This document shows, one piece after another, positions 6,135-15,081 of a DNA stretch of 59,394 nt (its first letter is position 1; every line of letters begins with the position of its first letter). The notes below the pieces were generated by a model, which saw only the letters and a program-made list of their open reading frames with translations, was not told the origin of the DNA and made no database searches. Location: positions 1 to 59,394 of the forward strand of contig JAITJS010000058.1 of the NCBI GenBank assembly GCA_031278815.1, read 5' to 3'. Source of the stretch: Treponema sp. (GTDB lineage Bacteria > Spirochaetota > Spirochaetia > Treponematales > Breznakiellaceae). A program made the translations under genes and the position numbers.

Positions 6135-7153
6135 GTTTTGATACACCCCAGGTCTTGTTCGGTTTTGTGTTGTATATCCCCCTGGTCATTCTGGAAGTTC
6201 TGCACTATCAGAGACACAAGCCCTTCCTGGATACTTTTATTGCCGCTACGGGCTTTACCGGAGAACCAATACCCCGGCAGGGCCTTATCAGGGAATTCCA
6301 ACGCCGCAGGATGACCGCTTCCCTCCTTTGGGGAATCTTTCTTGCCTGTATCATCATCGCCTTGGCAGGTCCCCGATGGGGGAAGCAGATGGTCCTGGAA
6401 TACCGCCGAGGGGTGGATGTGGTATTTGCCCTGGATCTCTCCCGCAGCATGGAGGTCCAGGATTCCCCAGCGAGACCTTCCCGACTTGACCGGGCCTGCT
6501 ATATCGCCCAGGAAGCAGCAGAGGCTGCTGGAGAAATCCGCCTAGGAGCAGCCATCGGCAAAGGCCGGGGAGTTCTGGCGGTTCCTTTAACCTACGATAC
6601 CGGGGCGCTGGTGAGTTTTTTGGAAGGGCTTTCGGGTTTGGCCATCACCGGCTGGGGAACCAATCTGGAGACCTTGATCGATGCGGCTACCGGGGCCTTT
6701 CAGGATGGGTTTCCCACCAGTCGGGAGATCATTCTGTTTTCCGATGGGGAGGCTCTTTCAGGTACCCTCTCCATGGCCGTAGATCGAGCCTTGAAGTCGG
6801 GGATTAGGGTAAGCGCGGTAGGCTTGGGGACTGAACAAGGCGGACCGGTTCCCTCCCGGCAAGCCCTTTCAGAACCTGGGCTTTCTGTTCTAGAAGAAGC
6901 CGCCGTGGTGAGTTACCGGCACAGTGACCCCTTACGAAATGCAGCGGAACGAACAGGAGGGGTCTACATAGATGGAAACGAAGCTGATGCGGCGCAGTTG
7001 CTTTTAGACCATATCCGATCCCAGGGACATGCCGCTGGGATGCAGAGCTCCCATGTGGAAGCTCAAGCGCGCTGGCGGATTTTTGTTATAGCCGCACTTA
7101 TCGCTTGGGGGCTGACCAAAGTACTGAATACCAGGGGACGGAATCATGGGTAA
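6131..7153 (+). CDS. batB: VWA-domain membrane protein, BatB-like
   Basis: 340 residues from the ATG at 6131, which overlaps the BatA stop (ATGA); the longer frame from 6059 is rejected because it would run far into batA. A helix near residues 8-25, one at 68-88, then the VWA metal site ALDLSRSMEVQD (DxSxS) and LFSDGEALSG. A C-terminal helix (about 310-330) follows. Paralogue of the preceding protein and probably its partner in a membrane complex. It overlaps the TPR gene by 8 bases. The fold alone does not reveal a substrate. Confidence 0.85.
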   Translation: MSFDTPQVLFGFVLYIPLVILEVLHYQRHKPFLDTFIAATGFTGEPIPRQGLIREFQRRRMTASLLWGIFLACIIIALAGPRWGKQMVLEYRRGVDVVFALDLSRSMEVQDSPARPSRLDRACYIAQEAAEAAGEIRLGAAIGKGRGVLAVPLTYDTGALVSFLEGLSGLAITGWGTNLETLIDAATGAFQDGFPTSREIILFSDGEALSGTLSMAVDRALKSGIRVSAVGLGTEQGGPVPSRQALSEPGLSVLEEAAVVSYRHSDPLRNAAERTGGVYIDGNEADAAQLLLDHIRSQGHAAGMQSSHVEAQARWRIFVIAALIAWGLTKVLNTRGRNHG

Positions 7154-7802
7154 ACCACAGGTCCCGGGGAAATTGATAGGGCTGGGTGTTGTTTGGTCTA
7201 CGATGCTGCTTCTCTTAGCCTGTACTTGTTCTATAGAAACCATCCCCAGGATAGGACGGAACATTCCGGGGATGCTTCTCATCATGGAGGGAAATTTCTT
7301 CCATGCCCGAAACCAGTATACCCAGGCCATCGCCTCTTACTTACGGGCCCTTCGTTATGCCGAAGCCCGGCCCTATGGCGAATTTGGCTTGGGAGTGGTG
7401 TATGGTGCTCTGGACGAAGGAGCCGCTGCGCTGGAACGCTTTACTGCAGCCGCAGAAGCCCTCCAGGATCTGCCCAGGGAGGCTTCTCCTGAATTGGTAT
7501 ATCGGATTCACTACAATAGAGGGGTGGTTTATTTTAAAGAAGGGGATTATGCCGGGGCTGCCGCATCCTTTAGGCAGGCCCTAGAAGCTGACGGTAGCCG
7601 TATCGAAGCCAAGCGGAACCTGGAATTAAGCCTCTTGGTCCTGGCCCAGGAAAGGAGTACCACCCCGGTTTCCCCGCAAGAGGAATCAGGAACAGAGGCC
7701 GGTACTTCTGCCCTCTTTGGATACCTTCAGAAAAAGGAACAAAGCCAATGGAAAAGCCGGGAATGGATCGAAGCCGTTCCCTTTACAGGACCGGATTATT
7801 GA
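7146..7802 (+). CDS. batC: TPR lipoprotein, BatC-like
   Basis: 218 residues. An N-terminal hydrophobic stretch ends in LLLLAC, a lipobox that predicts a lipoprotein. Residues about 45-165 form three or four TPR-like helix pairs, for example YTQAIASYLRALRYAEARPY and YRIHYNRGVVYFKEGDYAGA. The C-terminus ends in the WIEAVPFTGPDY segment typical of the Bat TPR proteins. Such proteins bring together the VWA partners or client proteins. It overlaps batB by 8 bases and the next gene by 55 bases. Confidence 0.75.
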   Translation: MGKPQVPGKLIGLGVVWSTMLLLLACTCSIETIPRIGRNIPGMLLIMEGNFFHARNQYTQAIASYLRALRYAEARPYGEFGLGVVYGALDEGAAALERFTAAAEALQDLPREASPELVYRIHYNRGVVYFKEGDYAGAAASFRQALEADGSRIEAKRNLELSLLVLAQERSTTPVSPQEESGTEAGTSALFGYLQKKEQSQWKSREWIEAVPFTGPDY

Positions 7803-9292
7803 ATAGGAAACGTGGAACCAGACTGGTCTTCTTACTCATCCTGGTGTCGTACCTGGATGCGCAAGAAGTCGGAGAGGAAAGCCTGGACCAAGCAGCCCCT
7901 GAGGCATCTGCGGAAGAGGAGTATGGGGCAGAGGTCGAGGATCCAGGTTTGGCTTTAGGAATGGAACTGTACGCGTACCCTGAAGTACCGCAAGTATATA
8001 CCAGTTGGATAGTGGTACTCTTAGTGGATCACCCCGTGCCCGAGGAGGTTAGGGTCCAGCATCCGCCCTTGCCGGAGACCCTGACTTTGGAAAGTATCCG
8101 TACCAGGCCCCACCTGGTAAGACCAAGCTTAGAATCCGGGGAAGTGCAAACCATGGTCGAATTTTGGTTCATTCCCCAGCGAGCAGGAGCCCTTACCTTG
8201 GGTCCTTTTGAGGTGCGGACCCCGGATGCCCATCGATTCACCGGGTCGAGCGCTTGGTATATCTATGGGGAAACCAAAAGAGAGTATCAGCCTGTTTGTT
8301 CCTGGGTTAAGCCGCCTACATCCCTGCGGATGGGAGCAGGGGAAACTCTGATTCTCAAGCTAAACGATTGGGACCCCCGGAAACCCTGGCCTGGGACAGG
8401 AGTGTTCCTGAAGGAACTACCGGAAGGGGCACTCTTGGAAGCAGAACCCTTAACTGCTCAGGACCAGGAACAAGGGGTGGTCCTACGGCTTGGGGTAATT
8501 CCCCTAGAAGGTACCGAATTCACTTTGAAGCCCTGGTGCATACGTTATGAAGGGCTTAACATCGAGATTCCAGAGATCCGCATCCCCATAATCCCTGGGA
8601 CGGCTCCTCCTTCCCCAAGCCCTCTAGTAGCGGATAACCCCCCGACAGTGGCCAGTTCCTGGGTGGTTCCCTTTCCCTATCCGACACCCCCAGACTGCCC
8701 CTGGTTCCGAGCCGATTACGAAGAGGCCCTGCAGCGGATCCAAAGCCTCTGGGACCAGGGAAAGATCCCCGAAGCCCTGGGGGAAATGCGCCGGAACGAA
8801 CGGGAAAACCTGGCAGGCCCTGCCTTTGCCCTCCTCCGCCGGGAAGCGGAACAGGCTTTGGGACTTACCCTTACTCACGATGAGTCATGGAGACCTCGCA
8901 AACTATACCAGCTCCTCTTAGGTTTGAGCCTGGGGATTTTCGCCCTCTCCCTTGCAGTGGCCATGCTCCGATGGATCCGCGGAAAGAGGCTCGTAACTTC
9001 CAGAATAGCTCAGGGTTATAAGGGTAGTAGCCTGGTCCTGATCCTAGGGATGGCGCTCTTGCTCTGTGCCTTAGCAGGCCTTGGGAAACTGCCCCAGGGC
9101 AAGACTATCGGGCAAGGGGTACTCAGAGCAGCGCAAGCCTACCGGGTACCTGAAGAAGGGAGCATGGTAAGCGCTTGCTTCAGTGAAGGTGAGGCCGTGC
9201 ATATCCGTTCAGCATCGGATTACTGGGTTTATGTAGAATCCTTTGACGGCAAACTAGGATGGGTACCTCGGGATAAACTAATTTGGTATTAA
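7748..9292 (+). CDS. BatD-like exported protein with C-terminal SH3 domain
   Basis: 514 residues. A hydrophobic stretch at residues 26-38 serves as signal anchor. A large exported domain, rich in Pro, Glu and beta structure, follows to about residue 375. Then come two membrane helices (about 390-412 and 426-443) and, after them, a bacterial SH3-like domain containing MVSACFSEGEAVHIRSASDY and ending WVPRDKLIWY. The BatD (oxygen tolerance) family has this exported-domain plus helix layout; the C-terminal SH3 part is unusual for it. The start ATG at 7748 is preceded by AAGGA but overlaps batC by 55 bases; a TTG at 7799 (TTGA overlap) is the alternative. It ends the Bat operon proper. Confidence 0.65.
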   Translation: MEKPGMDRSRSLYRTGLLNRKRGTRLVFLLILVSYLDAQEVGEESLDQAAPEASAEEEYGAEVEDPGLALGMELYAYPEVPQVYTSWIVVLLVDHPVPEEVRVQHPPLPETLTLESIRTRPHLVRPSLESGEVQTMVEFWFIPQRAGALTLGPFEVRTPDAHRFTGSSAWYIYGETKREYQPVCSWVKPPTSLRMGAGETLILKLNDWDPRKPWPGTGVFLKELPEGALLEAEPLTAQDQEQGVVLRLGVIPLEGTEFTLKPWCIRYEGLNIEIPEIRIPIIPGTAPPSPSPLVADNPPTVASSWVVPFPYPTPPDCPWFRADYEEALQRIQSLWDQGKIPEALGEMRRNERENLAGPAFALLRREAEQALGLTLTHDESWRPRKLYQLLLGLSLGIFALSLAVAMLRWIRGKRLVTSRIAQGYKGSSLVLILGMALLLCALAGLGKLPQGKTIGQGVLRAAQAYRVPEEGSMVSACFSEGEAVHIRSASDYWVYVESFDGKLGWVPRDKLIWY

Positions 9293-9301
9293 GGAGCGAC
9301 C

Positions 9302-9832
9302 ATGAATTTTGGGGATATTCTGGATGCCTGGGAACGGCAAACTGCGAGAGCCTTGGGAAATAGGCGAAAGGGTACAGCCGGGCAAGGATCAGTCCGAAAA
9401 GATTCCCCGTCACCCAAGCCCTCTGAGCAGAAGCAACACCGAAAATCCGATCCCCTTACCGAATGGTTGCGAGTCCATGAGGTCTATGATAAGGATACGA
9501 TTCTTGATGCCACGAGGGAACGTCCCTGGGAACGGCGCCACCGGCTGCTTCATACTAGAGCAGATGCGGTCATCGACCTCCACGGGCTTACCCGGGACGA
9601 AGCGTGGCATGCCTTGGAGCTGTTTTTTCTGAACAGCCGACGTCAGGGTTTTGAAAAGCTCCTCATTGTTCATGGAAAAGGAAACCATTCCGGGAGCGCT
9701 TCGGTATTGAAGCATCTGGTAAAAACCTTTATAGAAACCTGTCCCTTTGCCGGTGAAAGCGGTCATGGTCATGCTTCTACAGGGGGGACCGGCGTTACCT
9801 GGGTACTGCTCAAAACCCAGAGAAACCCATAA
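9302..9832 (+). CDS. Smr-domain protein (MutS2 C-terminal-type nuclease)
   Basis: 176 residues. After a basic, probably disordered N-terminal 75 residues, the Smr domain begins with VIDLHGLTRDEAW (DLHG motif), then LLIVHGKGNHSGSASVLK (HGKG motif) and ends in GGTGVTWVLL. Smr domains nick branched or mismatched DNA and some cut mRNA. The LDLH/HGxG signature is complete, so it is probably active. It sits 9 bases after the Bat operon and may be read through from it. It is small and separate, unlike full MutS2. The target is not known. Confidence 0.8.
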   Translation: MNFGDILDAWERQTARALGNRRKGTAGQGSVRKDSPSPKPSEQKQHRKSDPLTEWLRVHEVYDKDTILDATRERPWERRHRLLHTRADAVIDLHGLTRDEAWHALELFFLNSRRQGFEKLLIVHGKGNHSGSASVLKHLVKTFIETCPFAGESGHGHASTGGTGVTWVLLKTQRNP

Positions 9833-9848
9833 AAGGAAATCCCCTTAA

Positions 9849-9920
9849 AGCGGCTGATGGGAGTCGAACCCACGTCTCCAGCTTGGAAGGCTGGGGTAAT
9901 AGCCGTTATACGACAGCCGC
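9849..9920 (-). tRNA. tRNA-Gly (TCC)
   Basis: On the minus strand the 72 bases fold as a normal cloverleaf: acceptor GCGGCTG/CAGCCGC, anticodon stem CCAGC/GCTGG around the loop CTTCCAA (anticodon TCC), T arm with GTGGG-TTCGACT-CCCAT, and discriminator T. The 3' CCA is not encoded. It lies between two plus-strand genes, in the opposite orientation. Confidence 0.95.
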
Positions 9921-10111
9921 TTGAATATACAGTAATATACTGAATTTTCTTAGCAATGTCAAGCATTGCCTTGCTTCACGTAGAATCTAAGCGAGAAGAG
10001 GGGCATGCCTCACGTCAAAAAGACTTGCGAGGGCCTTGTATCCATAGTATCTTCAAGCATGTACGCAAATAGTGGGCCTCATACACGTCTTGCTGGTTCG
10101 GAAGCAAGCCC

Positions 10112-12592
10112 ATGCAGGCTATAAAACGGTTCTCCGCACCATGTATCGCTCAACTACAAGCGGAAATCCTGGATGCTGGAGGGAATGAGGTCTTTGTCCT
10201 GGGCTTTCTGGATAAGACAGGGCTGGTTACCACCCTGGAGGTGAGCGCCCGGGGTAGGGAAGATAGGGTCCTCGCCGTGGATAAAAGGCTGGAAGCCGCG
10301 GATGTGTTCATCCACAACCACCCTTTGGGCCTGCTTACCCCCAGTGATGCGGATCTTGCCATCGCCGCACGGGCTGCCCAAGCAGGGGTGGGCTGTTTCA
10401 TCGTGGATAACCAGGTGGAGCAGGTCTATGTAGTTACCGAACCCACCAAGAAACGGATCCTTACGAAGCTAGATGCCGGGGTCATCATGACCGCCCTGGA
10501 AGAGGGCGGGGCCATAGCCAAACGGCTTCCGGTTTACGAGAACCGCCATTCCCAGCTTGAGCTTATGCGGCTCATTATCCAAGGCTTTAACGAAGATGCC
10601 CTGGTGGCAGCAGAAGCTGGAACCGGGGTAGGTAAGTCCTTTGCCTACCTCCTCCCGGCTCTGACCTATGCCCTGGCCAATGATGAGCGGATTGTAATTT
10701 CCACGGCTACCATCACTTTGCAGCAGCAGCTTTATGAAAAGGACATACCCCTGGTGGTTTCAGCCATAGAGAGCATGGAAAAAAAGGACAAAAAAGAAAA
10801 AAAACTCAAAGTCGTCCTTATTAAAGGACGAGGGCATTACCTGTGCCACCGTCGGCTTAAGGAAGCCCTCCAGGAACAGCGTCTTTTGGATGACGGAGAG
10901 TACCAAGACCTCCAAGCCATTCGTGCCTGGACACAGACCACCAAGACCGGAAGCCGTTCAGACCTTTCCTTTATGCCCACAGAAGAGGTCTGGTCCCGAA
11001 TCTGTGCTGAAGCGGATTGCTGTATGGGTATGCGTTGCCCTGAACGGGAAGTCTGTTTCGTCCTTGCCCTCCGTAAAGAATCAGCAGATGCCCGGATTCT
11101 GGTGGTGAACCATCACCTGCTCTTTGCAGACCTCGCGGCTCGGCATGAAGGGGCCGGGTACAACCATACGGTGGTCCTTCCCCCCTATACCCGGGTCATT
11201 GTCGATGAAGCCCATACGGTGGAGGGAGCAGCTACGTCCTTCTTTTCCCAGGAATTTAGCCACCTTGGGATAAGTCGCCATTTGGGACGGCTGTATCGCC
11301 ACACCCGGGGAGGAAGCCCACTAGGCCTTTTGCCTAGTTTGGCCTCCTTGGTATCTGCTGAATCCCGTCTTGAAACGTTGGAGGCTGCCATAGGGCTTAT
11401 CCGGGATACCGCAGAGGCACTGAACTTTTCCGCGCTGGAGTTTTGCCATACCGAAGGGGTCTTCCGTTTGACCCCCTCCCGAGAAAAGAGCATCCATGGG
11501 TTTTTGGTTCCTCCGCTTACCGCGCTACGACAACACATCACCGCCTTTACCGGTCGTATTCGGGAAATGCTGGAGCAGGTGGACCCTCAGGATGCAGATA
11601 ATGCCGTGGTCTGGGAAGTGAGAGCTCTCCTCAGGCGGCTTGATACCATCGGGACGATTTGTACGGCTTTTATTGAATTCCGGGAACGTACCGCGGAGGT
11701 CCTGTGGATAGAAGGGCATTTCAGGAGCAGTACCGGTGCATCCAAAGGGTCCTGGGCGGTATTTACCGTAAGTCCCATTGATGTGGCCCCTTCCCTTAAG
11801 GATGCCCTCTTTGTGCCTCATAAGACGGTGATCTGCCTATCCGCCACCTTGACTGTGGCAGATTCCTTTGCCTATTGGCATGCACGCTGCGGTTTGAGTC
11901 TGGTCCGGGACCGGCAGGTCCTCACCGGGCAGTTTCCCTCTCCTTTCCCCTATGCATCTTCGGTGCTCTTGGCCATACCGCAAGACGCCCCCTTGCCTGA
12001 CCACGACCAGTACCGGACCTTTGTGGATCAGGCTACCGTGGCCTTGACGCAATGTGCCGGCGGGTCTGCCCTGGTGCTCTTTACCTCCTATGAGGCTCTC
12101 AGAAGCGCCTATACTGCGGCAGTCCCAATCTTGGAACAACAGGGAATCCGTTGCCTTAAACAGGGGGATGATGACCGGAATCGGCTTTTGAAGACCTTCC
12201 TTGAGGATGAGCAGAGCGTCCTCTTTGCCACCGATTCTTTTTGGGAAGGGGTAGATGCCCCAGGAAACACCCTGCGCCTGGTGATCCTCTGCCGCCTGCC
12301 TTTCAGATCTCCCCATGAGCCAGTATTCGAAGCGCGTTGTGAAGCCCTACAAAGACAAGGGGCTAATCCTTTCATGGAACTATCCCTCCCTGAGTCGGTG
12401 ATGAAGTTCAAGCAAGGATTCGGCAGGCTCATGCGTCGTTCCAGCGATCATGGAGTAGTAGTGGTTCTGGACGGTCGGGTTTTGCGGAAACAGTACGGTC
12501 AGTACTTTCTCCGTTCCCTCCCTAAAACCAAAACCAGTTTTAAGGACTTTGCAAGCATCCTCCGGCAGACCGAAGGATTTTTGTATCCCTAG
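10112..12592 (+). CDS. JAMM domain fused to DinG-type XPD-like helicase
   Basis: 826 residues. The first 110 residues form a RadC-like JAMM/MPN domain with all metal-site residues: Glu26, His68-x-His70-Pro, Ser78 and Asp81 (HNHPLGLLTPSDAD). A superfamily 2 helicase of the DinG/XPD group follows: Walker A GTGVGKS at 170-176, a four-cysteine cluster region about 298-313 (CxxxxCCMGMRCPEREVC), the Walker B box DEAH near 364-367, and motif VI-like FGRLMRRSSDHG. DinG helicases unwind RNA-DNA hybrids and branched DNA and carry an iron-sulfur cluster. A JAMM domain in front of DinG is unusual; many other DinG proteins carry a 3'-5' exonuclease in that place. The gene stands alone. Confidence 0.8.
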   Translation: MQAIKRFSAPCIAQLQAEILDAGGNEVFVLGFLDKTGLVTTLEVSARGREDRVLAVDKRLEAADVFIHNHPLGLLTPSDADLAIAARAAQAGVGCFIVDNQVEQVYVVTEPTKKRILTKLDAGVIMTALEEGGAIAKRLPVYENRHSQLELMRLIIQGFNEDALVAAEAGTGVGKSFAYLLPALTYALANDERIVISTATITLQQQLYEKDIPLVVSAIESMEKKDKKEKKLKVVLIKGRGHYLCHRRLKEALQEQRLLDDGEYQDLQAIRAWTQTTKTGSRSDLSFMPTEEVWSRICAEADCCMGMRCPEREVCFVLALRKESADARILVVNHHLLFADLAARHEGAGYNHTVVLPPYTRVIVDEAHTVEGAATSFFSQEFSHLGISRHLGRLYRHTRGGSPLGLLPSLASLVSAESRLETLEAAIGLIRDTAEALNFSALEFCHTEGVFRLTPSREKSIHGFLVPPLTALRQHITAFTGRIREMLEQVDPQDADNAVVWEVRALLRRLDTIGTICTAFIEFRERTAEVLWIEGHFRSSTGASKGSWAVFTVSPIDVAPSLKDALFVPHKTVICLSATLTVADSFAYWHARCGLSLVRDRQVLTGQFPSPFPYASSVLLAIPQDAPLPDHDQYRTFVDQATVALTQCAGGSALVLFTSYEALRSAYTAAVPILEQQGIRCLKQGDDDRNRLLKTFLEDEQSVLFATDSFWEGVDAPGNTLRLVILCRLPFRSPHEPVFEARCEALQRQGANPFMELSLPESVMKFKQGFGRLMRRSSDHGVVVVLDGRVLRKQYGQYFLRSLPKTKTSFKDFASILRQTEGFLYP

Positions 12593-12724
12593 GGGCGAGG
12601 CTGAACATCCTATCCGAAGGCACGTTCCCCAATGAGGTAAATGTCGTTAACAAGTGATAAGTTCACCCCTAAGACTAACGAAGGAGCAGATCGCCCTCTC
12701 ATATATAGTAGGAGGATGAAGTAT

Positions 12725-13430
12725 ATGATGAGCATAAAAAAGCTGGCCCGGCTGACGGTAATAAAGGGCGCAATAGACGGAGTCTACACGGTAAGGCAGG
12801 CGACGAGGAAACTCGGTATTAGCACACGATGGGCAAAGTCGCTGAAGAAAGCGGTGCGGGAACAAGGCGACGAGGCTGTCATTCACGGAAACGCTTACAC
12901 GGCATCCGGCTAACGTTACAGACGAAACTATCCAAAAAACGATAAATACCAAAAGGCTAATTGCACCCACTTTAGGGAACTGCTGGGGAGTATGAGCAGA
13001 TAAAAATCAGCTATACCAGCCTGTCGTGTATTCTTAAGAATGCCGGCATTATGTCCCCCAAAACACGGCGCAGCGCTGGCGAAAGGCGGACAATGCGGGA
13101 ACACCGGGCAACGTTCGGGGAACTCCTTCAAACCGATGCCACACCGTTTGACTGGTTCGGTAGTGGCATTCAATACGCCTATGGAATAGGCTTTCCTCCG
13201 CCCTCCCGCGGTTCATCAAGGCGTTCAACCGCCGCTTCCCCCGAAAGCCGTCCTGCCAGGGTCAAACCGCTTTTGCGCCTGTCCCGGCGGACTTCGACCT
13301 TGATACCCTGCTTGCCGCCAAATACAACCGCGAAACGGACAACTGCGGCGGCAGATGCCGATGCTTCTCGTTTCAAAATTACACCTTTCAGGTTGACAGC
13401 CCCAGTCCGCCCGTGAAAAAAAATATCATA
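12725..13430 (+). pseudogene. Disrupted ISNCY/IS1202-type transposase
   Basis: Three frames together give pieces of one transposase. Frame 2 (12725-12913) encodes a helix-turn-helix start with LARLTVIKGAIDGVYTVRQA and RKLGISTRWAKSLKKAVREQ. Frame 1 around 13050-13180 encodes FGELLQTDATPFDWFG, the first Asp of the catalytic domain. Frame 3 around 13210-13430 encodes FIKAFNRRFPRKP, the DxDTLLAAKYNRETDNC region and FSFQNYTFQVDSPSPPVKK near the end. The remainder of the catalytic domain is missing and stops are present in between. The element cannot be active. A strong AGGAGG precedes the start. It ends near a CRISPR-like fragment, and no clear terminal inverted repeats are visible. Confidence 0.75.
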
Positions 13431-13450
13431 CAATCTAAGCAGCGTTCATT

Positions 13451-13485
13451 GTTTCAATCCACTGGGGGCGCGGGGATTTTTTATT
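13451..13485. repeat. Half CRISPR-like repeat joined to a G-rich element
   Basis: GTTTCAATCCAC (13451-13462) is the outer 12 bases of a type I-C-like repeat in reverse orientation. It runs directly into TGGGGGCGCGGGGATTTTTT (13463-13482). A nearly identical G-rich block occurs at 57153-57174 next to other repeat copies. It overlaps the last codons of the methionine aminopeptidase gene. Function is not known; it may be an array relic or an interspersed repeat family. Confidence 0.5.
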
Positions 13486-14251
13486 GAGAAAAAACAATCG
13501 GTTCGGTTAACATCTCGGTATGATCCTTGAAGATCGCCACGGTGTGTTCCCAGTGCGCGGAGAGCTGACGATCCGCCGTAACCACGGTCCAGCCGTCATC
13601 CAGTACATCCACGTCCCCGGTACCCAGATTGATCATCGGTTCTATGGCGATTACCAGTCCCGCAAGCATGCGGGGATTGGGACCCCGAGGCTGGTTGGCC
13701 ACCTGGGGGTCTTCATGGAGATCAAAGCCCACCCCGTGACCGCAGTATTGATGGACCACCCCATAGCCCTGGGAAACCGCGTGGCCATGCACGGCCCGGG
13801 CGATCTGCAAAAGCCGCTCTCCTGCCTTGGCTGCGGCAATGCCCTTGGAGAGGCATTCCTGGGTAACCTGGTTGAGTTTATGGGCTGCCTCGCTTACCGG
13901 TCCTGCCTCAACCGTAACCGCCTGATCGCTTATGAAACCCTCCAGTTCAATGCCACAGTCCAGAGATACCAGGTCCCCTTGGGCGATCCGCCGTTTAGAA
14001 GGAAGCCCGTGGATAACCTCATGGTTGATGGAGATGCACAAGGCCGCGGGAAAAGGATTTTGCTTGGGGCCATACCCCAAGAAAGCCGGTTTTCCCCCGG
14101 CCTTTTTGATCCAATTCCGGGTCCATCGTTCCAATTCCAAGGTTTCAACCCCCGGGCTAACCAGAGGAACCAATTCCCGGTACATGGCAGAAAGCATACG
14201 GCAGGAAGTACGAATCCCCCCGATCTGTTTTTCATTCTTTAAGCGAATCAT
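13481..14251 (-). CDS. map: Methionine aminopeptidase type I
   Basis: 256 residues from the ATG at 14249-14251 (SD-like AGGGAAG upstream). The longer frame to 14323 adds no family similarity. It removes the N-terminal Met from new proteins. The metal-site residues are visible: LDCGIELEGFISDQAVTV (Asp and Asp), CGHGVGFDLHEDP (His), IAIEPMINLG (Glu) and SAHWEHTVAIF (Glu). The length fits the type I family without the N-terminal zinc extension. It is the last gene of the minus-strand run that begins with secG. Confidence 0.9.
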   Translation of the reverse strand: MIRLKNEKQIGGIRTSCRMLSAMYRELVPLVSPGVETLELERWTRNWIKKAGGKPAFLGYGPKQNPFPAALCISINHEVIHGLPSKRRIAQGDLVSLDCGIELEGFISDQAVTVEAGPVSEAAHKLNQVTQECLSKGIAAAKAGERLLQIARAVHGHAVSQGYGVVHQYCGHGVGFDLHEDPQVANQPRGPNPRMLAGLVIAIEPMINLGTGDVDVLDDGWTVVTADRQLSAHWEHTVAIFKDHTEMLTEPIVFSQ

Positions 14252-14288
14252 TGTTGCTACTTCCCTAGGTTTTCTCTTATCATGAACC

Positions 14289-15065
14289 CTACACCTTGAG
14301 TTTCCGCCGCAGTTGTACCACATTAGGCAGAGCCGGGTCCCGCTTTAAGGCTTCCCGGAATACCCCTTGGGCAGCATCCAAGTTTCCCATCTGCACCAAG
14401 GTCTCTGTCATAGAACGCATCCACCGGGCCTCATCCCGGGAAGAAAAGCCCAATTCCAGCAGGTCTTCTATACATTCGATATACGTTTCTTCATCCACTG
14501 CAGATTTAAGTCTGAGTCGGACCAGTTCTTTCAAGAAGCCTTCAATATCGCTCATAAAATGCCGGAAATAGGGCTGCCGCCGCTCTTCCCGGACCAGATG
14601 CACCAAAAGCACAAATGCTTCATAATAGCACTGCCGTTTCTCCAGTTCCTCTGCCAGGATAAAAGTACAGTCCATCCAATCTTCCCGGTTAAGGTATTGT
14701 TCCATAGGGAAGGCCAAGCCCCCCTGGGTTCTCCACACCGATAGAGCCTGTTCCTCATCCCGATGCAGCAGATCAAAAAAAACCAGTTTAGCCTGGCTTT
14801 CAGGATTATCCTCTTGGGATTTAAGGAAGGCCCGATAGTCAAAGTCAAAGCGCTTTACAAAACGGTTGTAAGTCCTATCGTATTCATAACGCCGCTCCCG
14901 ATCGGAGAGCACCTCATAGGCGCACAGGAGCTTCCGCATTTCCGCTTCCCCGGATTTCCCCGCAAGATCCGGATGCAGCCGTTTTGCCTGCTCCCGAAAG
15001 GCCCGCTTAATATCCTGAGAAGAAGCATTGTGATCTATTCCAAGGAGGTTGTAATAATTTTCCAC
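14289..15065 (-). CDS. DnaJ-domain protein with helical C-terminal region
   Basis: 258 residues. A J domain occupies about residues 3-65 with the HPD motif at 31-33 (AKRLHPDLAGK) and YYNLLGIDHNASSQDIKRAF at the start. The remainder has no Gly/Phe region, zinc-finger or CTD, so it is not DnaJ itself. It is helical and contains TPR-like segments, ending in QMGNLDAAQGVFREALKRDP. It probably recruits DnaK to a particular client. It lies between map and a flavodoxin-like gene, with short gaps. Partner and client cannot be told from sequence. Confidence 0.7.
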   Translation of the reverse strand: MENYYNLLGIDHNASSQDIKRAFREQAKRLHPDLAGKSGEAEMRKLLCAYEVLSDRERRYEYDRTYNRFVKRFDFDYRAFLKSQEDNPESQAKLVFFDLLHRDEEQALSVWRTQGGLAFPMEQYLNREDWMDCTFILAEELEKRQCYYEAFVLLVHLVREERRQPYFRHFMSDIEGFLKELVRLRLKSAVDEETYIECIEDLLELGFSSRDEARWMRSMTETLVQMGNLDAAQGVFREALKRDPALPNVVQLRRKLKV

Positions 15066-15081
15066 ACTTTTTTACACCCTA

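Noticed and set aside
12109-12432. Minus-strand ORFs in the DinG gene
   Set aside because: Shadows of the helicase C-terminal domain.
13520-14242. Long plus-strand ORF (240 codons)
   Set aside because: It lies antisense to map, whose catalytic residues are complete. It is a shadow.
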